A stretch of DNA of 64,000 nucleotides from Paracoccaceae bacterium. Lineage in GTDB: Bacteria > Pseudomonadota > Alphaproteobacteria > Rhodobacterales > Rhodobacteraceae. Location: the NCBI GenBank assembly GCA_014323785.1, contig JACONJ010000025.1, positions 267 through 64,266 on the forward strand, read 5' to 3'. A model generated the notes under the pieces. The model was not told where the DNA came from and made no database searches. It saw only the letters and a list, made by a program, of their open reading frames with translations. A program made the translations under genes and the position numbers. This document shows positions 35,961-45,654 of the stretch, one piece after another (position 1 is the first letter of the stretch; each line of letters opens with the position of its first letter).

Positions 35961-37289
35961 ATGAAACGAATCTTCATGGCCGCACTGGGCGGCGCAGCGG
36001 CGGGGGTCATGCTGACAATGCAGATCGCCGCCCCGCTTGTGGCCCAGGAACCTGGCCGCACCGCATCCGTTTATGCGCAACTGGACCTGTTTGGCGATAT
36101 CTTTGAACGGATTCGTGAAAATTATGTCGAAGAGGTAGACGAGGCCGACCTGATCAAGTCCGCGATCAACGGGATGCTCACCTCGCTTGATCCGCATTCC
36201 AACTACCTACCGCCGCGCGATTTCGATTCGATGCAGGTGCAGACAAGGGGCGAATTCGGCGGCCTGGGCATCGAGGTTACGCAAGAGGAGGATGGCTTTG
36301 TCCGCGTGATCACGCCAATGGATGACACGCCCGCCATGGCCGCTGGCGTGGAGGCGGGTGATTTTATCACCCATGTGGATGGCGAAACACTGCTTGGTCT
36401 GACGCTGGAAGAGGCGGTGGATCTGATGCGCGGCCCCGTGGGATCCGGGATTGTGATCACCGTGGTCCGCGAAGAGGTCGACGAACCCTTTGACATTACC
36501 ATCACCCGGGATCGTATCCGCCTGACGGCCGTGCGTGCGCGGCTGGAGGGGAACAGGGCGGTTCTGCGCATCTCGACCTTCAACGATCAGACCTTTCCCA
36601 ATCTGCGCGATGGCCTGGATCAGGTGATTGCCGAACTGGGCGGCATGGAGCATCTTGATGGTGTGGTTCTTGACCTGCGGAACAATCCCGGTGGCCTGCT
36701 GAACCAGGCGGTCCGCGTCGCGGATGCGTTTCTGGACCGGGGAGAGATCGTTTCAACCCGTGGCCGTAACCCGGCGGACGGTGAACGCTACAATGCCACA
36801 CCGGGCGATCTGATCGATGGGCGCCCTATTGTGGTGTTGATCAATGGCGGTTCGGCCTCGGCGTCCGAGATTGTCGCGGGCGCATTGCAGGATCATCGCC
36901 GCGCGGTTGTCGTGGGGACGAACAGCTTCGGCAAAGGGTCTGTGCAAACCGTGATACCTTTGCGGGATAACGGTGCGATGCGCCTGACCACATCACTGTA
37001 TTACACGCCGTCGGGCCGTTCAATCCAGGCCCTTGGTGTGGCCCCCGACATCCTGGTGGACCAGCGTGACCCGATCAAGGTGGCCGAGGATGCGGCCCCG
37101 GACCGGACCGAGGCCTCGCTGCGCGGATCCTTGCGGAATGCCACCCTGTCCGAGGAGGAGCGGCAGCAGCTGGAACGGGAACAGGCCCTCGCCGAAGCCG
37201 CGGCCGAACTGCGGAACCAGGATTACCAACTGGCCTATGCCATTGATATCCTGACTGGCCTGAACGCCCTTACCCCCGGCGGGGATTAG
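35961..37289 (+). CDS. ctpA: S41 family carboxyl-terminal processing peptidase
   Basis: A 442-residue exported protease. A signal peptide of about 30 residues ends near LVAQEP. A PDZ domain follows (GEFGGLGIEVTQEEDGFVRVITPMDDTPA and GVEAGDFITHVDGE). The S41 catalytic core has NPGGLLNQAV, the serine in GGSASASEIVAGALQDH and the lysine in SFGKGSVQT. C-terminal processing peptidases trim periplasmic and cell-wall-related proteins. The C-terminal 60 residues are a charged helix. rppH follows after three bases, so they are probably one operon. Confidence 0.94.
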   Translation: MKRIFMAALGGAAAGVMLTMQIAAPLVAQEPGRTASVYAQLDLFGDIFERIRENYVEEVDEADLIKSAINGMLTSLDPHSNYLPPRDFDSMQVQTRGEFGGLGIEVTQEEDGFVRVITPMDDTPAMAAGVEAGDFITHVDGETLLGLTLEEAVDLMRGPVGSGIVITVVREEVDEPFDITITRDRIRLTAVRARLEGNRAVLRISTFNDQTFPNLRDGLDQVIAELGGMEHLDGVVLDLRNNPGGLLNQAVRVADAFLDRGEIVSTRGRNPADGERYNATPGDLIDGRPIVVLINGGSASASEIVAGALQDHRRAVVVGTNSFGKGSVQTVIPLRDNGAMRLTTSLYYTPSGRSIQALGVAPDILVDQRDPIKVAEDAAPDRTEASLRGSLRNATLSEEERQQLEREQALAEAAAELRNQDYQLAYAIDILTGLNALTPGGD

Positions 37290-37292
37290 GGC

Positions 37293-37772
37293 ATGACGCC
37301 CGGGGATCTTGCGGCACTGCCCTATCGCCCCTGCGTTGGCGTTGTTCTGATCAATGCCAGCGGCCGGGTGTTTGCGGGCCAAAGGGCCGATACGGACGCG
37401 CCCGCCTGGCAGATGCCCCAGGGCGGCGTGGACAAGGGGGAGGGGCCACAGGATGCGGCCTATCGTGAGTTGTGGGAGGAAACCGGCATTGCCCGGGGCC
37501 ACGTGACGCACCTGGCGGAAACCGCGGATTGGCTGTGCTATGATCTGCCAGTTGCGATGATCCCGCGCATCTGGGGCGGCACATATCGCGGGCAACGGCA
37601 AAAATGGTTCCTGATGCGCATGGACGCGCCCGATACCGTGATCAACCTGCACCACAGGGACAGGGAGTTCGCGGCCTGGCGGTGGATGACGGCGGCGGCC
37701 CTGCTGCGGGCCATCGTCCCCTTCAAACGCGCCGTGTATGCCCAGGTGTTCCGGGAATTCGGCCTGGGCTGA
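37293..37772 (+). CDS. rppH: RNA pyrophosphohydrolase (Nudix)
   Basis: A 159-residue Nudix hydrolase whose box reads GGVDKGEGPQDAAYRELWEETGI (about residues 47-69), matching Gx5Ex7REUxEExGU. The opening YRPCVGVVLINASGRVFAGQR and AWQMPQGGVD are those of RppH/IalA. It removes pyrophosphate from triphosphorylated mRNA 5' ends and so starts RNA decay. The length fits alphaproteobacterial RppH. Confidence 0.93.
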   Translation: MTPGDLAALPYRPCVGVVLINASGRVFAGQRADTDAPAWQMPQGGVDKGEGPQDAAYRELWEETGIARGHVTHLAETADWLCYDLPVAMIPRIWGGTYRGQRQKWFLMRMDAPDTVINLHHRDREFAAWRWMTAAALLRAIVPFKRAVYAQVFREFGLG

Positions 37773-37814
37773 TCTGCCCCGCCGCCGCGCGGGGTATCGA
37801 CGCCCAATGACTGG

Positions 37815-38021
37815 TTACGGGGATGCGAAAACCCGCATGAGTATCAGAGTGACTGTTGAAGCAAGTGTCATTCCGATAATCAGGCCACCAACAACGCCAC
37901 CCAACACCCAGGCTTTTGTGGCCATGTGCTGTTGTCTCTCTTCTATACGGGCCAGTCTTTCACAGATTTCCCGATTTCCACTGTTCCCGCTTCTGCCCCC
38001 GCCAATCGGTGGATAGGGCAT
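37815..38021 (-). CDS. Small single-pass membrane protein (XhlA-like layout)
   Basis: A 68-residue protein. The N-terminal third is glycine- and proline-rich, the middle (EICERLARIEERQQHMATKAWVL) is a short amphipathic helix and the end (GGVVGGLIIGMTLASTVTLILMRVF) is one transmembrane helix. This coiled-coil plus membrane helix layout resembles haemolysin XhlA-type proteins, but no prophage gene is nearby and the likeness may be general. The ATG at 38021 has GGGGGAG upstream. The function is unknown. Confidence 0.55.
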   Translation of the reverse strand: MPYPPIGGGRSGNSGNREICERLARIEERQQHMATKAWVLGGVVGGLIIGMTLASTVTLILMRVFASP

Positions 38022-38121
38022 GCTCCCCCCTCTTAGATTAGATTCGGGTGAATCATATCCGCGGGCGGCGGCGGAATCAAGGGCGAGCATTCGTGAATGC
38101 TTATCCATTTCCCGCACACCC

Positions 38122-41100
38122 CTATTGGGCGGCAGTCAGGTCCATCGTGATGGTGTGCATGATCCTGTTCGTTTCTGACAGGATTTTGAGGATCCGTTGA
38201 TAGTGTTTCACATCCTCAAATCCCAGGGTGCGGCCCTTGCGGTCTTTCAGCCATTTTTGCGCGGGTTGATAGCCGCCGATGTAGAATTCCCATGCGACGT
38301 CGGGTACGCTGGCAAAGTGCTGGGTTTTGTTGATCCAGATGTGGCCGTCGCTGAACCGGGGGGTGTTTACCCGGTTATCGCCCGCCCCCGTGAACGGGTA
38401 GGGGGCATCCCCAATCGCGGCCGGGTCCATCAGGTGCAGTTTGCGTAATTGTTCACCCTTGGTGGATACGTCCCAAAACATATCCGGCGTGGCGGGCCAT
38501 GGGATGCGCGGAAAATCGGTTTTCAGGAATTCGGCATAGGCTGCACGATAGGCCGGGCAGTGCAAGGTGCCGTAGATGTAATCAAAGTTTGTAATTCGTC
38601 CGGGGTACCATGGTCAGGGTGCGGTGCCAGGGTTTTTAGCCGGTCCCACAGGGCCGGGTCAAAATTAACCGTGCGGGCTTTGCTAACGTTCCCGTTTTCG
38701 GGGCAAAGGTAAAGGTACAAGGGGGCCAGATAATCGATGCTTTGCATCCCCGGCCGGGTCCATGAACGGCTGTCACAAATTGTGTTTGTGACATGCCCGC
38801 TCGCGCTGTTGTCCTCGGCATCTCCCCGGCAAAAAACAAGGCCCAGATTCTCCCCCGCCAGCATATGCCGCATCACCTGTTCCCGCCCCCAATCAACCAT
38901 ATCTGGTCGATACAGGATTGTGCGTGTATCAAACGGGCGATAGGTAACGGGTGTAATATCTTGGTGCCAGTCTGTCGCCTGAAGGATGGCGCGGGCTGCG
39001 GGCAGTTTCCATCCGCGAGAATCCCCCGGCGGGTATTTTCTCGCTGTTCTGTAGGGGAAAAATTCGGACCTGACCTGATCGTCTGTTTTTGACGAATCTA
39101 CAAACCTGCTGATCTTTTGTGTCAGTGCTGCCTGTGTGAAATCTGTCACAAGGGTATCCTTGGCGGTTACAATCCCGACGGAATTGACCGGCATGAATTC
39201 CTTTATTGAAAAGCCCTGTTCATACGCCTCTGCCAAGGTGTGATCACGCCATTTGAACGCGTATTGGGGGCCGCGGACGTCCAGCTGTTCGGGGACCAAT
39301 TCCTTCATCCCGCCCGTTGCAAGGTGTTTGTATTTCGCCGCCCGGCTGCCCCACAGGTCGCCGCGATACACCCTGGCCAATTCCGGACCGCCCCCCCCTT
39401 CTTTTTCACGGCGATAAGGATGGCCACGCCCGTTTGAATATCGAACACGTTTTTATCTTTTTGGCCGTCCGGGGCGATTTCGTGCTTTCTGGCATTCCCG
39501 TGCAGATCCAGCACGTGGATGCTGTCAAAGGTTTGCATCATGTGCCAGCGCATGCCGCGAAAGGTCGGGTTATCCAGATAGCCGTGGTTGGTAACGAACC
39601 CCATGATGCCCGTGCCATTCTTTTCAATCAGGTGCGAAGACATGCGGATGAACTTCACATAAAGATCATTCAGCCATTTTGAAGTCCGCTCTTTCAATTG
39701 TACTTTGCCGCCCGGTTCCTTCTTGTAATCGTTCATCAGGGTGCCAATCCACCCTTCGGACACGCCGCCCTCGCCCAGATACGGCGGGTTGCCGATGACG
39801 CACATAATGGGCATGTCGCGCTTGATGCGGTCCGCGCCCTCGGCCTCCTGGTTCAGCCATTGGGCAAAGGGAAGGGCTGGTCTGTCCTGTGCGCCTTCCT
39901 CCAGGCTGTTGGTCAGATACACGGACAGGCGCGGCGGCGTGTCCCCGGCGGGCGTGTAACCCAGTTCGGTCAGGATCATATCCAGTTTCATGTGGCACAT
40001 GGCATAGGACGCCATGAGGATCTCAAACCCGTGCAGGCGGGGGATCAGGTGGTCCCCGATGTAATCGGACCACATGGCAGGCGCGACGCCCTGAACCTTG
40101 GGCGCGATCTGTTTGATCACTTCGGCCAAAAACGTGCCCGTGCCCGTGGCGGGGTCCAGAATTTGAACGCGGTGAACATCTTCCCTGGTGGTGATGGGGG
40201 TGCCCGTCCCATCGTGTTCCCCCGTTGCCCGGTCAATGGTGACTTTCGACGTGTCGGCCAGCCCGTCGCGCAGGCCGAATTCGGTTTGCAGCAATTCATC
40301 GACGGCGCGGACGATGAACTGCACCACCGGTTCGGGCGTATACCACACCCCGCGCGCCTTGCGCTTTGCCGGGTTATAGGTGGCCAGGAACGTCTGGTAG
40401 AAATGCAGGAACGGGTCTTCCTGTCTGGTGCGCCTGCCAAACCCGCCCAGGATTTGCGCCATGTCGCAGGCGCGGAAAACCCGGGCCAGATCGTCAACAA
40501 TCCAGGCGATCTGGTCTTCAAGATGCGCCCCCGCCACATAGGTGAACAGAGCCCGCAAAAACGGATTGGATTTCGGTAAAAGTTCCAGAGCCCGCTGCCG
40601 TTTGAACCTGTGCGGCGTGCTGTCATGCAGGCGCGCGGCAAACATCCCATAGGCGATGGTTTCAGCGTAGATATCCGCGAAATGTTCCGCCGTGATGTCG
40701 TGAATCAGGTTTTCCCGAAAGGCGGAGTATTGGGCGGTCAGCCCGGCCTGCACCTGCGTATCTTCCAGGGTACGGAACAGCACGTGCTTGATCAGTGTGG
40801 CCTTGCCTGCCATGCGTTCGGCCAAATCCTGCGGGCTGGTGATGGATTGCGGCCCGTAACGGATGAAATCCTGCAACCACTGTTCAAGCGTGGGGAACTC
40901 TTGCGGGGACGGCTGAATGCCATCGCGCAGCGCGGCAATGCTGATCCGGGCCACCCGCGCCCCGTCACGATAAAAATCCCAATCCAGGCAGTTGGTGTAG
41001 ATCAGGTTGGGCAGGGCGGCCAGATACCGCTTGTGCTGGTCCCCGTTGGGGCCCTTCAGGTCACGAATGCTGACGTGGATATCCTTGGCCTCAACATGGC

Positions 41101-41302
41101 CGATCACCATATCATCTTGTGATATAAAGAAATCCGGTGCGCCAAATGCCGCGCGCCTGGGTTCGTTCAGAACCGTGATGCCCGCCGCAATGGATTGCAA
41201 AAGCGTTTCCAGGGCGGACCGATAGGAGTGCTCGGTTGCGGACCCTGTCTTGTGAATTCGGGCAACCTCGGAAAGAAATCCCTGAATGTTCAACTTAGGC
41301 AC
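38122..41302 (-). pseudogene. Type ISP/IIG-like restriction-modification protein, interrupted by two frameshifts
   Basis: Three consecutive frames form one protein of about 1060 residues. Frame 1 (41302-39305) has a PD-(D/E)xK nuclease site (P56-D57, E71-A-K73 in GHVEAKD), a helical linker, then the gamma-class methyltransferase motifs DPATGTGTF (383-391) and IGNPPY (503-508). Frame 2 (about 39380-38523) continues the methyltransferase and target-recognition region (GDLWGSRAAKYKHL). Frame 3 (to 38122) holds the type ISP C-terminal domain (NFDYIYGTLHCPAYR, PRIPWP). The first break is at a run of eight G on the coding strand (39391-39398); nine or six would restore the frame. The second, near 38590-38600, is not repetitive. 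There is no helicase between nuclease and methyltransferase, so it is not a full LlaGI-type enzyme. Confidence 0.85.
39391..39398 (-). repeat. G8 homopolymer tract at the first frameshift of the type ISP-like gene
   Basis: Eight C on the plus strand. Upstream the frame reads AILIAVKKKGG and downstream PELARVYRGDLWG; one more G joins them. Confidence 0.85.
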
Positions 41303-41467
41303 CCCTGCTTTACCTGTGGTGCGTCCCTGATCCGCGCCTTGGCCCGTGTTTATGCATCACACGCGCATTCTGCGCAATCATGGACGCGCCGTAGAATGAA
41401 GCACACGATGCGGTTCGTATAAACGGGGGCACCGATGTGGCCTTAATGCGCTTTTCGCGATCTTTTG

Positions 41468-42691
41468 TCATGGCTCCCTCTGGAACACGACGATGCGGTT
41501 GCTGTTTGTCCCGCTTCGGTTGTTGGAAATACCCCAGCAGTTTGATGTTTTTGTGAACTCTTGCCGGTTGATCATCACCCCCAGCGTAATCAGCGGCAGG
41601 CCCGATGCCCCGGCGATAACGTGGTCCTCAAGCTGAATCGTGCCCTTTCGGATCTCCCCGACCTCAAAGGCGATATGCCCGCCGGGGCGGGTGATCCGCG
41701 CCAGTTCCGCAAGCGTGGATGCAATGAACGCCTGCCAGGCGTCCACGGTCCGGTGCCTGGCAATCTGCACCTTGGCCGGATCAATGCCCAGAAACCAGCA
41801 GCGCAACCAATTATCCGCTGCGTAATTCACAACATCAAGAAATGGCGGAGAGGTGACAACCAAGGCAACAGCCCCGTCTGCAATCGCGCCTGTCCGGTGC
41901 GATGGCGCGGTCAGAAACAGGCTGTGGGGGGCGTGCGCCGGGCCCTGGGACAACAGGTTTTGCGATTTTTTTGCAATGATCCCCGGCACATCCCGCAACG
42001 GCGGCGTCTGGCCGCGCTGTGCGTTGATCTGCCTTTGCCGCGCTGCGGTAACGGCCTGATTGGGTGGAAGGGTATAGACCGAAAAGAACCCCCTGGAGTG
42101 GCCGGTCAGACGGTTGAGGGCCACCATCCTGATCCAGCGGTCCGTCTGGTCCAGGCACCCGGTTCGGTCCTTTTCCAAGAGCCAAAAACGAAGCCCCTCA
42201 ATCCGGGCCAGAACGACGGGGTGATAAAAGGCCAGAAGATTTTCGTTCCGGATGCTTGTGAACCGGTCCCAGGGAATATGGGCCAGTCGGTCCCGAATCT
42301 GATCAAGCGTTGGGGGGTTAATCCGCGGTTCGGTAAACGCCCGGCTTAGCGGGTTTGTATCATTGCCATAGGGTACACGCCCGCGCAGGGCGGCCTCTAC
42401 CGGGGTTGTTCCCCGTCCCATGAACGGGTCGTAAACGACCTCTCCGGGGCGGCTGAGGCGGTCAATAAAAAACGCCGGAAGCTGCGGCTTGAAGCAGGCG
42501 CGATAGCTGACCTCGTGAAGGCGGTGGGCCTGTCTTTGGCGCGCGGTCCAGAATTCGTTGATGAAACATGTTTTATGCCCGACCGTCTGCGTTTGTGTGA
42601 CCTTGCCCAAAGCCGCATACCCGGCGATCACATCCAGAAAGCCGCCCGGGCGATGGGCCGCCGTGAACGGGAAGGTCAGTTGCTGGTTCAC
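41468..42691 (-). CDS. Site-specific DNA methyltransferase (N4-cytosine or N6-adenine)
   Basis: A 407-residue methyltransferase. The AdoMet motif DPFMGRGTT (residues 88-96) precedes the catalytic TSPPF (280-284). The SPPF form is more typical of N4-cytosine enzymes, but this is not decisive. GGHIAFEVGEIRKG follows. The GTG start at 42691 has GGGGAAG upstream and gives a family-like N-terminus; the longer open frame would start inside pip. It lies 14 bases after the pip stop, so it probably depends on that transcript. A 165-base gap without a recognisable gene separates it from the type ISP-like gene. No cognate endonuclease is evident. Confidence 0.85.
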   Translation of the reverse strand: MNQQLTFPFTAAHRPGGFLDVIAGYAALGKVTQTQTVGHKTCFINEFWTARQRQAHRLHEVSYRACFKPQLPAFFIDRLSRPGEVVYDPFMGRGTTPVEAALRGRVPYGNDTNPLSRAFTEPRINPPTLDQIRDRLAHIPWDRFTSIRNENLLAFYHPVVLARIEGLRFWLLEKDRTGCLDQTDRWIRMVALNRLTGHSRGFFSVYTLPPNQAVTAARQRQINAQRGQTPPLRDVPGIIAKKSQNLLSQGPAHAPHSLFLTAPSHRTGAIADGAVALVVTSPPFLDVVNYAADNWLRCWFLGIDPAKVQIARHRTVDAWQAFIASTLAELARITRPGGHIAFEVGEIRKGTIQLEDHVIAGASGLPLITLGVMINRQEFTKTSNCWGISNNRSGTNSNRIVVFQREP

Positions 42692-42705
42692 GGGGCTTCC
42701 CCCCC

Positions 42706-43695
42706 CTAAAGCCCGTAGCGTTCCCGGTGCTGCCCCACGTCCCTGATCACCCGCATCAGCGCATGGCCAATCCCCGGTTCCGACAGGGCATGCCCCGCGG
42801 CCTTGATGATCTGCAATCGCCCGTTCGGCCAGCCCTGCGCCAGAAGATACGCCGAAAGCGGCGGGCAAATCATATCATACCGGCCCTGGATGATCGTGCC
42901 GGGGATGTGGGCGATGCGGTAAAGATCACGCAGAATCTGCCCGTCCTGCTTTAGAAACCCGCGGTTCATGAAGTAGTGGGTTTCCAGCCGGGCAAAGGTG
43001 CGGGCATAATCCGCCGGGCTGTCCCCGCCGCCGCCATCGCTGTTCATTGAGGTCAGCGCGGCCTCCCACGCAGTCCAGGCGCGGGCAAAACGGTTCTCAA
43101 CCATCACATCGCCGGAAAACAGCCGCCGGTGATAGGCCGCGATAAGGTCATCCCGCTCATCCCCAGGGATCAGTGCGGTGAATTTCGCCCATTGTTCCGG
43201 CCAGAACTGCCCGGCCCCGCCACCATAGAACCAGTTCAACTCGCGCTTAGTCGCCAGGAAAACACCCCGCAGTGCCAGATAGGCCACTTTATCCGGGTGT
43301 GTCTGCGCATAGACCAGCCCGAGTGTCGCCCCCCAGGAACCGCCAAAGACGGCCCACCGGTCAATGCCAAGGATGTTGCGAATCCGCTCAATATCACCAA
43401 CCAGGTGCCAGGTTGTATTGGCATGGGTGGACGCATGGGGCTGCGACCGGCCACAGCCCCGCTGATCAAACAGGATGACCCGCCAGTCATCTGGATCAAA
43501 GTAGCGCCGCATCGCCGGGCTGCACCCGCCGCCCGGCCCCCCATGCAAAACAACCATCGGCGCGCCCCTGGGGTTGCCGCACTGCTCTGCATAGATATGA
43601 TGCCCATCGCCCACATCCAGCATACGCCGATCAAACGGCGTGAGCGGCGGGAACAGATGGGCGAATGTGCGCTTTTGGCCCGGTGTCTTGTCCAT
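42706..43695 (-). CDS. pip: Proline iminopeptidase
   Basis: A 329-residue alpha/beta hydrolase of peptidase family S33. VVLHGGPGGGCSP forms the oxyanion region, FGGSWGATLGLVYAQ contains the nucleophile serine elbow, YDMICPP carries the acid and AAGHALSEPG the histidine. The opening PPLTPFDRRMLDVGDGHHIYAEQCGNP is specific to Pip, which removes N-terminal proline from peptides in the cytoplasm. The ATG at 43695 has AGGAAAGG upstream. It is divergent from ubiG across 77 bases. Confidence 0.93.
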   Translation of the reverse strand: MDKTPGQKRTFAHLFPPLTPFDRRMLDVGDGHHIYAEQCGNPRGAPMVVLHGGPGGGCSPAMRRYFDPDDWRVILFDQRGCGRSQPHASTHANTTWHLVGDIERIRNILGIDRWAVFGGSWGATLGLVYAQTHPDKVAYLALRGVFLATKRELNWFYGGGAGQFWPEQWAKFTALIPGDERDDLIAAYHRRLFSGDVMVENRFARAWTAWEAALTSMNSDGGGGDSPADYARTFARLETHYFMNRGFLKQDGQILRDLYRIAHIPGTIIQGRYDMICPPLSAYLLAQGWPNGRLQIIKAAGHALSEPGIGHALMRVIRDVGQHRERYGL

Positions 43696-43772
43696 GACCT
43701 TTCCTGTACAGACTTGGGGGGACGGATCCACACACGCCCGCCACAGTGACAGAACCACAAAGGGGACGCCTT

Positions 43773-44519
43773 ATGAATACCGCAACCCGAACTGTCGAGG
43801 CCAATGAGATTGCGAAGTTTGAGGCAATGGCCGCTGAATGGTGGAACCCGCATGGCACGTTCAAGCCGCTGCATATGCTGAATCCGACGCGGCTGGATTA
43901 CATCACCGCCCAGATCGCGGCAGAGTTCGCCCGTGACCTGACCGGGGACGCGCCGTTTAAGGGGTTGCGTATCCTGGATATCGGCTGTGGCGGCGGGCTG
44001 CTGTCGGAACCGATGGCACGGCTTGGGGCCCAGGTTGTGGGGGCCGATGCGGCCGAACGCAACATCCCGGTTGCCCGCGTTCACGCCGCGCAATCGGGGC
44101 TGATGATCGACTATCGCCACACCACCGCCGAAGCTCTTGCCGAAGCCGGTGAGCAGTTTGACGCGATCCTGAACATGGAGGTGATAGAGCACGTGGCCGA
44201 TCCGCCCGGCTTTCTGACCGCCTGCCAGACCCTGCTGAAACCCGGCGGGATCATGACCTGTTCAACCATTAACCGCACCCCCCGAAGTTTTGCCCTGGCC
44301 ATCATCGGGGCGGAATATGTGATGCGCTGGCTGCCCAGGGGCACCCATGACTGGTCGAAATTCATCACACCCGATGAACTTTACGCGCTTCTGCGGCAGG
44401 CGGGCCTGACCCCGGTTGACCGAAAGGGGTTTGTCTTTCGTCCCGTCACCTGGTCCTGGGGCGTGTCTGATCGCGACCTGCGCGTAAATTATGTCACCGC
44501 CAGCACCAGGCCCGCGTGA
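43773..44519 (+). CDS. ubiG: Ubiquinone biosynthesis O-methyltransferase
   Basis: A 248-residue class I AdoMet methyltransferase. [30 protein letters not shown] is the UbiG-specific N-terminus and [28 protein letters not shown] the AdoMet-binding loop. [15 protein letters not shown] and [14 protein letters not shown] follow. It performs both O-methylations in ubiquinone synthesis. ubiA lies 111 bases downstream on the same strand, so two quinone genes are together. Confidence 0.95.
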   Translation: MNTATRTVEANEIAKFEAMAAEWWNPHGTFKPLHMLNPTRLDYITAQIAAEFARDLTGDAPFKGLRILDIGCGGGLLSEPMARLGAQVVGADAAERNIPVARVHAAQSGLMIDYRHTTAEALAEAGEQFDAILNMEVIEHVADPPGFLTACQTLLKPGGIMTCSTINRTPRSFALAIIGAEYVMRWLPRGTHDWSKFITPDELYALLRQAGLTPVDRKGFVFRPVTWSWGVSDRDLRVNYVTASTRPA

Positions 44520-44630
44520 CGGCAGACAGGTCTGCGCCTGGCCCCGGGACCGGGGGGCCGTTTGCCCTGGACCGGGGGAATGTTCTACATAGTGCCTGAT
44601 GTTTGCCTCTGCCGACAGGGGATAAAGACC

Positions 44631-45596
44631 ATGGACCGGGTGCCAGGATCGCCAGAGGTACAAGTGGCCGATGCCGTGCGCGGCAACTGGGTTGATACAT
44701 ATGCCCCCCCGTTCTGTCGTCCTTACCTGCGGCTTAGCCGGGCGGACCGCCCGATTGGCACGTGGCTGCTGCTGCTGCCCTGCTGGTGGGGCGTGCTGCT
44801 GGCCACCGCGGCAAGCGCAGAGGGACCGGGCCTTCTGGACCTATGGATTATCCTGGGCTGCGGCATCGGTGCGGTCCTGATGCGCGGTGCGGGCTGCACC
44901 TGGAATGACCTTGTTGATCAGGGGGTTGATGCCGCTGTCGAGCGTACCAAAAGCCGGCCGATCCCCTCTGGCCAGGTGACCGTGCAACAGGCACTGATTT
45001 GGGCGGTAATCCAGTCGCTGACAGGCTTCGGGATTCTGCTGACCTTCAACTTTAACGCCGTTCTTCTTGGCATCCTGTCCCTGGTGCCGGTCGCCATCTA
45101 CCCGTTTGCCAAGCGTTTCACCTGGTGGCCGCAGGCGTTTCTGGGGCTTGCCTTTAACTGGGGTGTGCTTCTGGCCTGGACGGCGGCGACCGGCGGTTTG
45201 GCCTGGCCATCGATTGGGCTCTATATCTCTGGGATCGCTTGGACGCTGTTCTATGACACGATCTATGCCCATCAGGATGCCAGGGATGATGCGCTGATCG
45301 GCGTCAAATCCACCGCACGGCTGTTCGGTAAAGATACAAAGCCATGGCTGTGGGGGGGCATGGCGGCTTCGGTCCTGATGATGTCGGGTGCGATCATCCT
45401 GGCACTTGCACCGGGGGGCAATATCTTGGCAATGGCCCTGGCCCTGGCAGGGGCCTGGGGCTTTGGCGGGCATATGGTCTGGCAGTTGGTCTGTCTTGAT
45501 ATCAATTCTCCAGAGAGCTGCCTGCGGCTTTTTAAATCGAACCGTGATGCTGGCCTGATTGTCGCGCTGTTTTTTGCCATGGCCGCACTGGTTTGA
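44631..45596 (+). CDS. ubiA: 4-hydroxybenzoate polyprenyltransferase
   Basis: A 321-residue integral membrane prenyltransferase. The two aspartate-rich motifs that bind the polyprenyl diphosphate through Mg2+ are present: NDLVDQGVDAAVERTKSRP near residue 85 and YDTIYAHQDARDD near 207. It attaches the isoprenoid tail to 4-hydroxybenzoate, the committed step of ubiquinone synthesis. The ATG at 44631 is preferred to an upstream TTG or GTG. Confidence 0.94.
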   Translation: MDRVPGSPEVQVADAVRGNWVDTYAPPFCRPYLRLSRADRPIGTWLLLLPCWWGVLLATAASAEGPGLLDLWIILGCGIGAVLMRGAGCTWNDLVDQGVDAAVERTKSRPIPSGQVTVQQALIWAVIQSLTGFGILLTFNFNAVLLGILSLVPVAIYPFAKRFTWWPQAFLGLAFNWGVLLAWTAATGGLAWPSIGLYISGIAWTLFYDTIYAHQDARDDALIGVKSTARLFGKDTKPWLWGGMAASVLMMSGAIILALAPGGNILAMALALAGAWGFGGHMVWQLVCLDINSPESCLRLFKSNRDAGLIVALFFAMAALV

Positions 45597-45654
45597 TGGA
45601 ACGCAGGTTCCGGGCGCGTTAGCCCCTGACCTTTGCGCGCCCCGGGTTGGACAC

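Noticed and set aside
37815..38021. Prophage remnant suggested by an XhlA-like small protein
   Set aside because: No other phage gene, integrase or attachment site is nearby; the resemblance may reflect only a coiled coil plus one membrane helix.
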